Assembly: GCA_964523735.1 (NCBI GenBank)
Contig: CAZFYZ010000100.1
Location: 1 to 15,103, forward strand
Length of the DNA stretch: 15,103 nucleotides
Direction: 5' to 3'
DNA from: CAZFYZ01 sp964523735
GTDB taxonomy: Bacteria; Armatimonadota; UBA5829
The notes under the pieces are model-generated. The model was not told where the DNA came from, did not search any database, and saw only the letters and a list, made by a program, of their open reading frames with translations. A program made the position numbers and the translations under genes. Shown here one piece after another: positions 1 through 7,860 of this stretch; position 1 is the first letter of the stretch; every line of letters begins with the position of its first letter.

Positions 1-40
1 TGTTCACGAGTTTTTAACAAGGGATTGGGAGATAGGAGTT

Positions 41-155
41 GGGGGTTGGGGAGGGGACACGGGGAATTACGAATTATGAGTTATGAGTTGGGGGTTGGGA
101 GGGGGCACTGGGGATTATGAGTTATGAGTTATGAATTGTGAGTTGGGGAGGCCGG
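41..155. repeat. Two G-quadruplex-type direct repeats with ATTATGAGTT tails
   Basis: Two similar units lie about 49 bases apart. Each begins with four closely spaced runs of three to five G (41-64 and 90-113), a canonical intramolecular G-quadruplex pattern on the + strand. Each continues into an AT-rich tail made of ATTATGAGTT/GAGTTATGA words. A third decayed piece (about 155-176) repeats GGGATTT. No reading frame here looks like a gene. The rest of 1-310 also contains the word GGCATAGAAGC twice (about 267 and 301). This is intergenic DNA downstream of the restriction enzyme gene. Confidence 0.6.
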
Positions 156-210
156 GGATTTGGGATTTGGGATTGCTGGGGTGCTGCCGGGGCCTGCGTG
201 ACCGGATGCT

Positions 211-247
211 GGAGCGTATGCTCCGGGACTGCTTTTCGTCCCGGAGC
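211..247. other. Overlapping hairpins downstream of the restriction gene
   Basis: Positions 220-229 and 238-247 are perfect 10-base inverted repeats (GCTCCGGGAC / GTCCCGGAGC) around an 8-base loop. A second smaller hairpin at 211-224 (GGAGC-GTAT-GCTCC) shares the left arm, so the two structures exclude each other. The pair lies about 65 bases beyond the stop codon of the leftward restriction gene and could end its transcript. No T-run follows on the minus strand, so a standard intrinsic terminator is not proven. Confidence 0.4.
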
Positions 248-310
248 AGGAGCGGGGATGTGGCGAGGCATAGAAGCAAGCTATCTTGGGCTCGTGGCCA
301 GGCATAGAAG

Positions 311-3300
311 CTAGTCGTTCCTGCCTGATTGTAGTCCTAGCATCTCGGCGACGATCGCATCGATCTCTGCGAGTTCGCGGGCTAGATCGGCCCTCACCTT
401 CTGCCTCAGCCTGCCAATCTCGGCATTCGGAGGCAGCTCAGAGGCGGCGACAAGCTGATGGCACTTGACTGACAGCTCAGCCAGATGGGTCTGCACGGGG
501 TTTGCAGGATTGAACGTTGGTATCGGCGTTGGAAGGACCTCGAAGGGACGTCGATGGATATCGCGCTCGCCATGGTACGCGCCGCGAGTCTGGTGCGGCT
601 TGATTGTTATATTGACACAAGGCGCGTTGAGCACTGCGGACAGGAAATGAGCCTCTTGCTCTGTTGCGCAGCAACAGCAGTAGGTGCCGCTGTCCGCGAC
701 AAGCCCCTGAGTCCCAACACTCTGTAGCACAGGTGCCACGCTTGCTTGCAGGACTGAGGAACAAAGGTGACTTCCTGAACGGTTGTAGAAAACACGGTGC
801 TCGGCCAGCGGGTCTTGGGAGGAGAGTTTCCCGTGGTAATCAAGCCACTCTACCAGCGATGCTTGCGTGGTGTCCTTCTTCCTTTCGTTCCAGATCGCTT
901 CGGCTTGGGAGAGCCATGAACCCAACCCGGGGTAGCCGCGAGAATACGCTGTTCGGGAATCGATCACACCACACCTAGCTTTGTGGCCCATTTTGTGGAG
1001 GGGAAGTACAACCAGGCTGAGCTGCCGCGTACCAAAGGGAACCAGGTCATTTGACAGTAGGGTGGCGTATATGAACTCCGCCTCCACATTGCACTCGACG
1101 TGCACATCGCGCCATGGCTCGTTCGCTCTGACCGCAACCCCTGGGTCAGTCATAAGCCTGGGCTGCAAAGGATTGATGCCCAACGATGCGGGAATCGCAA
1201 ACCACATGGTTCGTGGGACTATCGTCGCACCTTGGAGGAACTCCTCACGATACGGGCTGATCGGGCACGGAGCCGCCGCCACAGAACCTGCAACCTCATC
1301 GCAATGAAGCAGCGCCATTGCGCTGCCGTAACTCAGTCCTTTCTCGCGAAGTACCCCAGCGAAGCGGGTAGCCGGTATCGGACCTACGGTCGCGTTGGCA
1401 TCCGCAATCAGCACACATGTGTCGACGCCAAACACCTTCAGGCTCCTCTCGCTAGGCACATCGACATCCTTCAGGTCGAGCACTCTCGTTAGTGCCTGAC
1501 TGGCTTGAAAGCCCGCGTGCTGCTTCGCCCCCGTGATGACGCTTCTGGGCATTACAAAGGCGATGGTTCCACCATTCTTCATGTACCACTCGCGACAATG
1601 GGAGAAGAAGAGGGTTGCTGTGTCCATCTGCGTGAACAGCTTCCCTTGACCACGAGTCAGCAGACCGCAGGCAAGCGTCATACGCTTTACTTGCGCTTGG
1701 TACCCACGATCGCGAATGTAGCGGTAGGAAAGCCAGGGAGGGTTACCGGCAATGAAGTCAAACCTCCTCTGGGCAAGGTAGAATGGCCTGTAAGCGTTCT
1801 TGAGTATAAACGCCCAGATGGTATCTCTGCCCTCCTGAATCAGCTTTCTCATCAGGCGTAGGTTGGCGGCCCAGAATGGTATTGTGCCATTCATCCCCTG
1901 TCGCTCCAGCCACTCGCGGAATCCTGCGGCGGCATCTGCCTCCGGCAAGTCCGTCATCCGCGCGTAGCCAGCCATCGTATCTATAACAGAATCGAAGGAT
2001 GCCATAGCGGCCATATCGGCGCGGATGTGGAAAGACTCCTCGTCCGAAACCGGCACCGGCACAAGACCGGTGCGAGCCTCGGGGGACAGCAGGCTATCAG
2101 CCATGTAGACAGGGATGGTAACAGGCCCCAGGCCGTCGTCAAGCTTCGCGAACTTCTTCAGAGCCAGCAGGTAGTTCACCTTGCTTGTCAGGACCGCGAC
2201 CGGGTGAACGTCCACGCCCATCACATTGTCCAGGCACCACCGCGCGAGATCACCATCACCGGCGTCATCCTCGGCAAGCATCCTGATCGCGGTGAACAGA
2301 AACGTGCCGCTGCCGCAGGCCGGGTCGAGAATGCTCTTGCGCCCGGCAAAGCCCGCTTCGCGCAGTGCCAGCTCGGCCAGCCAGTCAGGGGTGTAGTACT
2401 CGCCCAAGTCATGCCGATCGGTCGGGTCGACCAGGTCCTGGTAGAGCCGCTGCAGCAAGTCCTGCTCACCCAGCAGGTCCAAGTCATACTGCCCGAGGTG
2501 CGCTACCATCCCGTTGAGCACGTTCCGTGCTTGCCCGCGGACGGCGTCATCGAGCACCCAGGAGAAGAAGTCGGCTTCGGCCAGATTTGTGGCAATTCTC
2601 TGGAAGGAGGAGCCGTCCACGACCCCCAGTATCTCATCCCCACGAGGCCGGCGCTCCACGGCGGCGATGTACGCGATGACCCTGACTAACAGGGCAAGGT
2701 ACGTATGCCTGATGAACAGCTCTTCGGCGCCAACGCGCGTGCCATAGACCTTCGCCAGGAGCCGATCCCACTCGCTGTACTTGACCTGCACGGTCGGGTC
2801 GCCGGTCGTCGCGCGGAGCATCAGGCGAAGAGTCGTCCTCGATGCGGCGAACACCGCGCTGCCGCTCCCGAAACGCCGGACGATATCCCCTGGCGTGGGC
2901 TGTACATCGCGGGCGGAGAACAGGTAGGCCTCGAACCACAGATATGCGGCAACGGGGTCATCCGTGATCTTCATCAGGTCTTCGGTATCGATCAGGCGAA
3001 GCTCGCCTTCCTCGAGCGAGTAGACCTCAAAGCGAAGCCCATCGGTAAGGACTCCAAGCGGCCTGCGCTTTTCGACAGACTTGAGATAAGTGCGCAGTTC
3101 ACGCAGCCCGTCCTCCCGTTCCTCCTCGATGTCGCGCTTGAACTCAAAGACGAGGTATTGGTAGAGGAGGTCTATGAATCCACGTACGCGCAGGCCGGTT
3201 ACGTGCTCTTCGAGTTGCAGTTCCTCTGCGTCTACCTCAAATGCGTCGCGGATGAGCGTCGTGAAGAGGTGCCGGCGGTAGTCGTGGTGGCGCTTCTCCT

Positions 3301-3364
3301 CGCGTGCTCTGAGGATGGCGGGAATGTACTCGCCGAAAGCCTTTGAGAATCGTTGTGTGGCCAT
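311..3364 (-). CDS. Type IIG-like restriction-modification enzyme (nuclease-methyltransferase fusion)
   Basis: About 1017 residues from ATG at 3364. The frame stays open upstream to a TTG at 3505, but that 47-residue extension is Arg-rich and unconvincing. The N-terminus carries a likely PD-(D/E)XK nuclease site (Asp65, then EFK at 74-76 in a VFEFKRD strand). It is followed by a helical linker, LGEYYTPDW (about 320-328), the SAM-binding motif I DPACGSGTF (about 347-355) and catalytic motif IV NPPW (541-544) of N6-adenine methyltransferases. The C-terminal third looks like a TaqI/Eco57I-type target-recognition region. Domain order and length match single-polypeptide type IIG enzymes, which cut and methylate with one protein. 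No separate specificity or methylase gene is adjacent, which fits. A type ISP enzyme is unlikely because no helicase motifs are seen. No strong ribosome site precedes the start. The recognition site cannot be read from sequence. Confidence 0.85.
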   Translation of the reverse strand: MATQRFSKAFGEYIPAILRAREEKRHHDYRRHLFTTLIRDAFEVDAEELQLEEHVTGLRVRGFIDLLYQYLVFEFKRDIEEEREDGLRELRTYLKSVEKRRPLGVLTDGLRFEVYSLEEGELRLIDTEDLMKITDDPVAAYLWFEAYLFSARDVQPTPGDIVRRFGSGSAVFAASRTTLRLMLRATTGDPTVQVKYSEWDRLLAKVYGTRVGAEELFIRHTYLALLVRVIAYIAAVERRPRGDEILGVVDGSSFQRIATNLAEADFFSWVLDDAVRGQARNVLNGMVAHLGQYDLDLLGEQDLLQRLYQDLVDPTDRHDLGEYYTPDWLAELALREAGFAGRKSILDPACGSGTFLFTAIRMLAEDDAGDGDLARWCLDNVMGVDVHPVAVLTSKVNYLLALKKFAKLDDGLGPVTIPVYMADSLLSPEARTGLVPVPVSDEESFHIRADMAAMASFDSVIDTMAGYARMTDLPEADAAAGFREWLERQGMNGTIPFWAANLRLMRKLIQEGRDTIWAFILKNAYRPFYLAQRRFDFIAGNPPWLSYRYIRDRGYQAQVKRMTLACGLLTRGQGKLFTQMDTATLFFSHCREWYMKNGGTIAFVMPRSVITGAKQHAGFQASQALTRVLDLKDVDVPSERSLKVFGVDTCVLIADANATVGPIPATRFAGVLREKGLSYGSAMALLHCDEVAGSVAAAPCPISPYREEFLQGATIVPRTMWFAIPASLGINPLQPRLMTDPGVAVRANEPWRDVHVECNVEAEFIYATLLSNDLVPFGTRQLSLVVLPLHKMGHKARCGVIDSRTAYSRGYPGLGSWLSQAEAIWNERKKDTTQASLVEWLDYHGKLSSQDPLAEHRVFYNRSGSHLCSSVLQASVAPVLQSVGTQGLVADSGTYCCCCATEQEAHFLSAVLNAPCVNITIKPHQTRGAYHGERDIHRRPFEVLPTPIPTFNPANPVQTHLAELSVKCHQLVAASELPPNAEIGRLRQKVRADLARELAEIDAIVAEMLGLQSGRND

Positions 3365-3770
3365 AGTTCTGCAGTGGACTTCTACCGAAGCTTGGCCGAT
3401 TCCTGCGGGGAGTACCTCCCCCACTCGTCTGGCAATGCGTTTGCCAGATGCGTGCCTTGCGGATATCTGATGCACGGTCCCACTTCGGGTTCTGCACCCG
3501 CGCAACGGACTTGCGCGGTACCCCGCCGCTGCAATGGATTTGCGGGGCGCTCGGGAGGTTCCGGGATTTGGCGTCGCGGTGTCAATCGGGTTCGTGGTTG
3601 GAGTGGGAATTGTGGCGCACCGAAATCCCGAAAGACCGGGGGCGGGGGTTTCGGGTCAGGGTGACGCCGAAACAACGGATCGGCTGAGTAGGGGGCAGCA
3701 TGCCCCGGGAACTCGGTTCCGGGGTAACATACCCCCGACCATCGGACCAGCGGACCAGCCGACCATCGAG
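3365..3770. other. Gene-free region with small hairpins
   Basis: No credible gene is seen. Several inverted repeats are present: 3500-3505 with 3511-3516 (GCGCAA/TTGCGC); a nearby CCCCGC...GCGGGG pair around 3522-3548; CCCGAAA at 3627-3633 with TTTCGGG at 3649-3655; and a stronger stem at 3703-3712 with 3715-3724 (CCCCGGGAAC / GGTTCCGGGG, one mismatch and one wobble). The word GGACCA recurs about 3740-3770. The region holds the 5' side of the leftward restriction gene and leads into the hairpin array before nrfH. No promoter could be assigned with confidence. Confidence 0.5.
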
Positions 3771-4031
3771 ACCCCTCCCCGGCCCTCCCCTGAAGCGGGA
3801 GGGGGCAGCGTACGCCCGGACCATCGGAGTAGCGGACCATCGAGACCCCTCCCCAGCCCTCCCCTGAAGCGGGAGGGGGCACGTGTGTTGTGGGGACCCC
3901 TCCCCGGCCCTCCCCTGAAGTGGGAGGGGGCACGCGTGTTGTGGGGACCCCTCCCCAGCCCTCCCCTGAAGCGGGAGGGGGCACGCGTGTTGTGGGGACT
4001 CCTCCCCAACCCTCCCCTAAAGTGGGAGGGG
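3771..4031. repeat. Five-copy GC-rich hairpin repeat array upstream of nrfH
   Basis: Units begin at 3771, 3845, 3896, 3947 and 3998; the last four are exactly 51 bases apart. Each has a C-rich block, then CCCTCCC, a 7-base loop and GGGAGGG, so each folds as a hairpin. The minus strand of each C-rich block also has four G-runs of quadruplex type. Units are joined by a short linker (CACGYGTGTTGTGGGGA). The fifth unit differs (CTAAAGTGGG instead of CTGAAGCGGG) and is the one matched by the inverted copy after nrfH. The array ends about 50 bases before nrfH, so it may lie in the nrfHA leader. Confidence 0.85.
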
Positions 4032-4083
4032 GTTCACGAAGGACAAGGGTTCACCTTAAGCTAAGGCATTTGGTAAGCTTGAG

Positions 4084-4599
4084 GTGGTCTCGTTCGTGGT
4101 TTGGAGAGGTCGACAAGTAGTTCTGCCGACGATTGTGGCCAGGTTCGTGCCGGTACTGCCCTTGTGGGTGTGGGTGGGGCTGGCGTTGGTCTTCGGCGTC
4201 GCCGCGGGGCTGGGAGTGTATACTTTCGCGTATGCCCAGGGCCTCTCGTATATGAGCAATGACCCGAAGGCATGCCTCAACTGCCACGTGATGCGCGATG
4301 TCTATGAGGGCTGGAACCACTCCAGCCACAAGTCAGTCGCCACCTGCAATGACTGCCACATCCCGCACAACTTCCCCGCGAAGTATGTCGCCAAGGGACT
4401 GAACGGGTGGCATCACAGCTCCGCGTTTACTACCGGCAAGTTCCACGAGCCGATACGCATCAAGAAGTACAATAGAGACATACTCCTCGAGAACTGTCTT
4501 GGCTGTCACGGCAGTCTGACGGACTCGATCATTCATCAGCACTCGAACTCATCGACCGACTGCCTGCGCTGCCATTCGCGCGTAGGGCACGGTTGGTAA
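4084..4599 (+). CDS. nrfH: Tetraheme cytochrome c NrfH, quinol-oxidising anchor of nitrite reductase
   Basis: 171 residues of the NapC/NirT/NrfH family. One N-terminal membrane helix (about 26-50) is followed by a periplasmic domain with four CXXCH heme sites at 64-68, 88-92, 138-142 and 160-164. The first reads CLNCHVM; in NrfH the Met two residues after the His (here Met70) is the unusual ligand of heme 1. This supports NrfH rather than the longer NapC. NrfH takes electrons from menaquinol in the membrane and passes them to the catalytic NrfA, which follows directly. The start used is GTG; it has only a weak purine-rich stretch before it, and no better start was found before the membrane helix. 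The gene lies between two 30-base inverted repeat copies (4002-4031 and 4607-4636). There are 44 bases between its stop and the nrfA start, consistent with one transcript. Confidence 0.92.
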   Translation: MVSFVVWRGRQVVLPTIVARFVPVLPLWVWVGLALVFGVAAGLGVYTFAYAQGLSYMSNDPKACLNCHVMRDVYEGWNHSSHKSVATCNDCHIPHNFPAKYVAKGLNGWHHSSAFTTGKFHEPIRIKKYNRDILLENCLGCHGSLTDSIIHQHSNSSTDCLRCHSRVGHGW

Positions 4600-4606
4600 C
4601 AATAGT

Positions 4607-4636
4607 CCCCTCCCACTTTAGGGGAGGGTTGGGGAG
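4607..4636. repeat. Inverted copy of the hairpin repeat between nrfH and nrfA
   Basis: These 30 bases are the exact reverse complement of 4002-4031, the core of the last array unit upstream of nrfH. Locally, CCCTCCC (4608-4614) can pair with GGGAGGG (4622-4628) around a 7-base loop. In a transcript that starts before the array, the two 30-base copies could also pair with each other across nrfH. The repeat runs into the ribosome-binding region of nrfA. Confidence 0.85.
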
Positions 4637-4639
4637 AGG
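4633..4639 (+). promoter_or_regulatory. Ribosome-binding site of nrfA supplied by the repeat
   Basis: GGAGAGG ends 4 bases before the ATG at 4644. It is formed by the edge of the inverted hairpin repeat. An in-frame ATG at 4593 would translate the whole repeat and overlap the end of nrfH, so this site favours the start at 4644. Confidence 0.55.
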
Positions 4640-4643
4640 TCCC

Positions 4644-5951
4644 ATGGGAGAGAAATCGAACATCTGCTGGACGCCTCGTAAGGCCGCTGTCGTGATAGCG
4701 GCGTTTGCGTTTGGTGCTATCGTGACGGTTGGCGTGCTCGCGCTGCTGTTCAACATCAGGCAGCACAAGTATGAGGCCGCGCAGTATCCGCTGAGGGTGC
4801 TTAATATTCCCGAGAATGAGCTTGACCCGGCGGTGTGGGGGCGGGACTTCTCAAGGCAATACAACACATTCAAGAGAACGTCCGAGTCTGACTTCAAGAC
4901 CCCATATGGCGGGTCGGTGCCCTATAGCAAGCTCGAGAAGGTCCCGGCGATGAAGCGGATATGGGCGGGGTATGCGTTCGCGATCGATCACAACGAGGAG
5001 CGCGGGCATTTCTACGCGCTGACCGATCAGAAGAACACTCGCAGGGTCACTGAGAAGAAGCAGCCGGGGGCTTGCGCGAACTGCCACGCGGCGGAGGCTC
5101 CGGGGCTCATCAAGCAGATGGGATGGGAGGAGTTCAACAACACTCCCTATGATGAGCTGAAGAGCAAGCTGCACACCGGGACCTCGTGCGCGGACTGTCA
5201 CGATCCGAAGACCATGGACCTGCGGATCACTCGGCCTGCGTTCAAGAACGCGATGGCTGAGCGGGGGATCGATCTTGCCAAGGCGACTCGGCAGGAGATG
5301 CGGACTTATGTGTGCGCGCAGTGTCACGTGGAGTATTACTTCAGGGGCGAGAACAAGGTGCTCACGTTCCCCTGGAAGAAGGGCCTGACGATCGATGATA
5401 TCGAGGCGTTCTACGACGAGTACGGATTCTCCGACTGGAAGCACAAGGAGACCGGGGCGGATATGATCAAGATCCAGCACCCGGAGTTCGAGACGTGGTC
5501 CACGGGGATCCACGCGCGGTCCGGGGTCGCCTGCGCGGACTGCCATATGCCTTACGTGCGGGATGGCGCGGTGAAGGTGTCGGATCACTGGCTCAGGAGC
5601 CCGCTGGCGAACATCAACCAGGCGTGCCAGCCGTGTCACAGGCAGGATGAGAAGGAGTTGACGAGCCGGGTCGCCCTGATCCAGGACAATACCGCGAAGC
5701 TCCTGCGCCGGACTGAGGCGGCGCTGGTGGACGCGATCGATGCTATCGCCGCTGCGCAAAAGGCGGGGGCGAGCGATGCGGCTCTGAAGCAGGCTCGGTA
5801 TTTGCATCGGCGGGCATCGCTGCGGTGGGATTTCATCTCGTCAGAGAACGGGTCGGGGTTCCACAGTTCGCAGGAGGCGGCGCGAGTGCTGGCGGACGCG
5901 GTCGATTATGCGCGACAGGCGCAGTTGGCGGCGGAGAAGGCGAAACCGTAG
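4644..5951 (+). CDS. nrfA: Pentaheme cytochrome c nitrite reductase NrfA with a CXXCH active-site heme
   Basis: 435 residues. It reduces nitrite to ammonium with six electrons delivered by NrfH. An N-terminal hydrophobic helix (about 14-38) exports it and probably anchors it. Five heme sites: CANCH 144-148, CADCH 182-186, CAQCH 224-228, CADCH 297-301 and CQPCH 328-332. The third is followed by VEYYF and a later KIQHPE (276-281) gives Lys and Gln, matching the calcium-site residues Glu230, Tyr231, Lys276 and Gln278. By alignment from memory, Arg134, Tyr231 and His279 correspond to the catalytic Arg-Tyr-His trio. Most NrfA carry CXXCK at heme 1; here it is CXXCH, as in a known minority group. 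The C-terminal part (about 335-435) is the helical dimerisation region. The start at 4644 avoids translating an inserted repeat and has a ribosome site. The partner nrfH is immediately upstream. Confidence 0.93.
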   Translation: MGEKSNICWTPRKAAVVIAAFAFGAIVTVGVLALLFNIRQHKYEAAQYPLRVLNIPENELDPAVWGRDFSRQYNTFKRTSESDFKTPYGGSVPYSKLEKVPAMKRIWAGYAFAIDHNEERGHFYALTDQKNTRRVTEKKQPGACANCHAAEAPGLIKQMGWEEFNNTPYDELKSKLHTGTSCADCHDPKTMDLRITRPAFKNAMAERGIDLAKATRQEMRTYVCAQCHVEYYFRGENKVLTFPWKKGLTIDDIEAFYDEYGFSDWKHKETGADMIKIQHPEFETWSTGIHARSGVACADCHMPYVRDGAVKVSDHWLRSPLANINQACQPCHRQDEKELTSRVALIQDNTAKLLRRTEAALVDAIDAIAAAQKAGASDAALKQARYLHRRASLRWDFISSENGSGFHSSQEAARVLADAVDYARQAQLAAEKAKP

Positions 5952-5983
5952 AGCCGAACAACAAGAGTCAGCCGATAGTGTTT

Positions 5984-6008
5984 GCGGGCGGGAGGCCTTC
6001 CCGCCCGC
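5984..6008. terminator. Bidirectional intrinsic-type terminator between convergent genes
   Basis: A perfect 10-base-pair stem (GCGGGCGGGA / TCCCGCCCGC) with loop GGCCT is followed by TTCTT on the + strand and preceded by GTGTTT, which reads AAACAC on the minus strand. It starts 33 bases after the nrfA stop and sits 12 bases beyond the stop of the leftward gene. It is placed to end both transcripts, although the T-runs are short. Confidence 0.75.
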
Positions 6009-6020
6009 TTCTTAGTATGT

Positions 6021-7673
6021 CTAGCGACCACCTATTGTGATGGTCGTCGCCGGTGAGAGCTGCCCGCGTCGGCCGATCGTGACGGCACTGATCGTGTAGC
6101 GGGTGTTGCGGCCTCTGATCAGCGTGGTCAGGTTGATGGGTTCGGACGACCACCGCCCGTTGCGGCCGACCTCTATGGTCTGATCGGTGAGTTGTCCGCT
6201 CGAACGGAAGACGCCCAAGAGCTGCGATGAATAGCTCACTCTGAGGCGGACGCGCGAGTTGGACGGTGCGGTGCCGGAGACGATCAGCGGTCTATCAGCC
6301 GGTATCGCCCCCCGAGGGGCGGTGATTACGGGCTGACGCAGTTCGCGGCCCGGCGCCAGGGATATGATCTCCACCGAGCGCACTGTGTAGGACTGGCCCG
6401 ACGGCAGCGTCAGTGTGCCTGAGATGGTGGAGTTGTCGATGTTGGAGTCGGCAGGGATGGTGTATGTGCCCCGGTAGAGGCCGGAGGAGATCTCTCGCAG
6501 GCTGCGAGTGTCCAGCCGGATGCCGCCGGAGGTTATAACTGAGAAGCTGGCACGGCCGTTTGGCTCGCCCCGCATAGTGATCGTTACTGTGTCGCCGGGC
6601 CTCAGGTTGGAGACGTCGGAGAGAGTGAACTCCGTGATCATTGCCTCGTCGCGCCTGCTGACGTCGAAGCTCCAACTGCGTCTTCCGAGGTTGCCGGCAC
6701 GGTCGCGAGCGGTGATGATGACTGTGTTCCCGCACGCTCGCAGCGCCTGGTCAGGACGGTAGGTGAGGATGCCTAATGCGAATGTGGCGTCCTCTGAGAC
6801 ATCGTCCCCATTGACGGTGATGGCGACATCTTCATCGTCGATCCCGCTGCCATGATTGTCATCGATGACTGCTGAGATGGTCGGACGGTTCACGGTGACC
6901 TGGCTGTCCGCGGCAGGGCTGAAGCTGTTGATGCTGGGGGGGACTGTATCTATTGAGATCTGGGTGGGTGCCTCTGCGACGGCGCGTTTGCCGCCAACGT
7001 TGATGGTGGCAACGACGTTGTCCCCGCTCACGGTCAGCTGCTGGCCCGTTGGGATCACCCAGGCGCCGGAGTATCTGCCTGGGGTTACCTCACGCATAGG
7101 CACGCGGTCGATGACTCCGGGGATCTCGAATGTGGCGATGCCTCCCGGTGTGGCCCGCATGTCAACGCTGAGGGTCGATCCGGTTCCGATCCAACCGGCG
7201 GCGTCGTGGGTGACGGATTCGATGCTTACCCGCGGGCCGGCTCCGACTCCGCCTCCGCTCAGTATGCGGACCGTTCGTGCCGATGGCTGCCAGGTGACTC
7301 CGGCTCCCAGTGCTTCTCCCACGAACCTCAACGGGACCATTGTGGTTCCGGCGATGATGCGCGCGGGAGCATCAAGCGTCACCGGTCGTCCATTGATGAA
7401 TGCGGTTCGCGCACCCACCGTAAGGCTGACCTCGTTGTCCTGTTGGGTTATGGTCACAGCGCGGGCGGGCGCGTTCCATGTGACCTCTCCACCCATCTGC
7501 TCGACAACCTCGCGGAACGGGACCAACACCGATCCGCCTATAAGAGCAGGTTGTGCGTAGGGAAACGCCACCGGCTGTCCATCGATAGTGACACGCACCG
7601 GCTGTGCCAAGGTGGGGATCGCCGCGGCGCCGAGGAGCGCCACGCAGATGACTGCTGTGTAAAGACGCATCAT
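6021..7673 (-). CDS. Secreted protein with copper-amine-oxidase-type stalk domain and Ig-like repeats
   Basis: 550 residues. A signal peptide covers 1-23 (hydrophobic core VICVALLGAAAI, cleavage likely after TLA). Residues about 27-140 form the copper amine oxidase N-terminal-like 'stalk' domain, with its two half-repeats VLVPFREVVEQMGGEVTW and MVPLRFVGEALGAGVTW. This domain has no catalytic role and is common in secreted surface proteins. The rest (about 150-550) is beta-rich with Ig-like segments: one around 240-340 includes DTVPPSINSFSP and ITARDRAGN, and another at about 455-550 begins PVITAPRGAIPADRP. No enzyme motif is seen, so binding or surface structure is the most that can be proposed. 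The start has a good ribosome site (GGAGGAAGGAG). A second ATG directly follows and could be used. It is convergent with nrfA and divergent from nuoH. Confidence 0.85.
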   Translation of the reverse strand: MMRLYTAVICVALLGAAAIPTLAQPVRVTIDGQPVAFPYAQPALIGGSVLVPFREVVEQMGGEVTWNAPARAVTITQQDNEVSLTVGARTAFINGRPVTLDAPARIIAGTTMVPLRFVGEALGAGVTWQPSARTVRILSGGGVGAGPRVSIESVTHDAAGWIGTGSTLSVDMRATPGGIATFEIPGVIDRVPMREVTPGRYSGAWVIPTGQQLTVSGDNVVATINVGGKRAVAEAPTQISIDTVPPSINSFSPAADSQVTVNRPTISAVIDDNHGSGIDDEDVAITVNGDDVSEDATFALGILTYRPDQALRACGNTVIITARDRAGNLGRRSWSFDVSRRDEAMITEFTLSDVSNLRPGDTVTITMRGEPNGRASFSVITSGGIRLDTRSLREISSGLYRGTYTIPADSNIDNSTISGTLTLPSGQSYTVRSVEIISLAPGRELRQPVITAPRGAIPADRPLIVSGTAPSNSRVRLRVSYSSQLLGVFRSSGQLTDQTIEVGRNGRWSSEPINLTTLIRGRNTRYTISAVTIGRRGQLSPATTITIGGR

Positions 7674-7786
7674 TGCTCCTTCCTCCTGCTATCAGACTGG
7701 CAACTGGTATTGTTCCAGGCTACCGGCGTTGCTAATCGCGGGCGGGCGTAGAGACGTGAGCCAGGAATCCTCGAGCGGCCTATTCC

Positions 7787-7815
7787 TTGACACGCAAACT
7801 CGTGCGACATACAAT
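7787..7815 (+). promoter_or_regulatory. Near-consensus sigma-70 promoter of the nuoH operon
   Basis: A perfect -35 box TTGACA (7787-7792) is separated by 17 bases from TACAAT (7810-7815), one base from the consensus -10 box. It points toward nuoH, with a predicted start of transcription near 7822 and a leader of about 75 bases. It lies in the 223-base gap between the divergent stalk-protein gene and nuoH. Confidence 0.75.
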
Positions 7816-7860
7816 AAACCCGGTCAATCAAGTGGTTTTGATAGCCCCTGACACAAACAC

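Noticed and set aside
2027..2689. 220-codon open frame on the + strand inside the restriction gene
   Set aside because: It is antisense to conserved methyltransferase coding sequence, has no ribosome site and shows no recognisable protein motif. Long antisense frames are expected in GC-rich genes.
3365..3505. Upstream TTG start that would lengthen the restriction enzyme by 47 residues
   Set aside because: The extension is Arg-rich, has no family-like features and would cross a hairpin region. The ATG at 3364 is preferred.
3771..4031. Possible CRISPR array
   Set aside because: The sequences between units are the same linker rather than unique spacers, and no cas genes are nearby.
4593..4643. 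Upstream ATG for nrfA
   Set aside because: It would overlap the nrfH end and translate the inverted repeat. The ATG at 4644 has a ribosome site and leads directly into the membrane helix.
6856..7560. 234-codon open frame on the + strand opposite the stalk-domain gene
   Set aside because: The minus-strand gene has a signal peptide, ribosome site and known domain. The + strand frame has low-complexity composition and no start signal.
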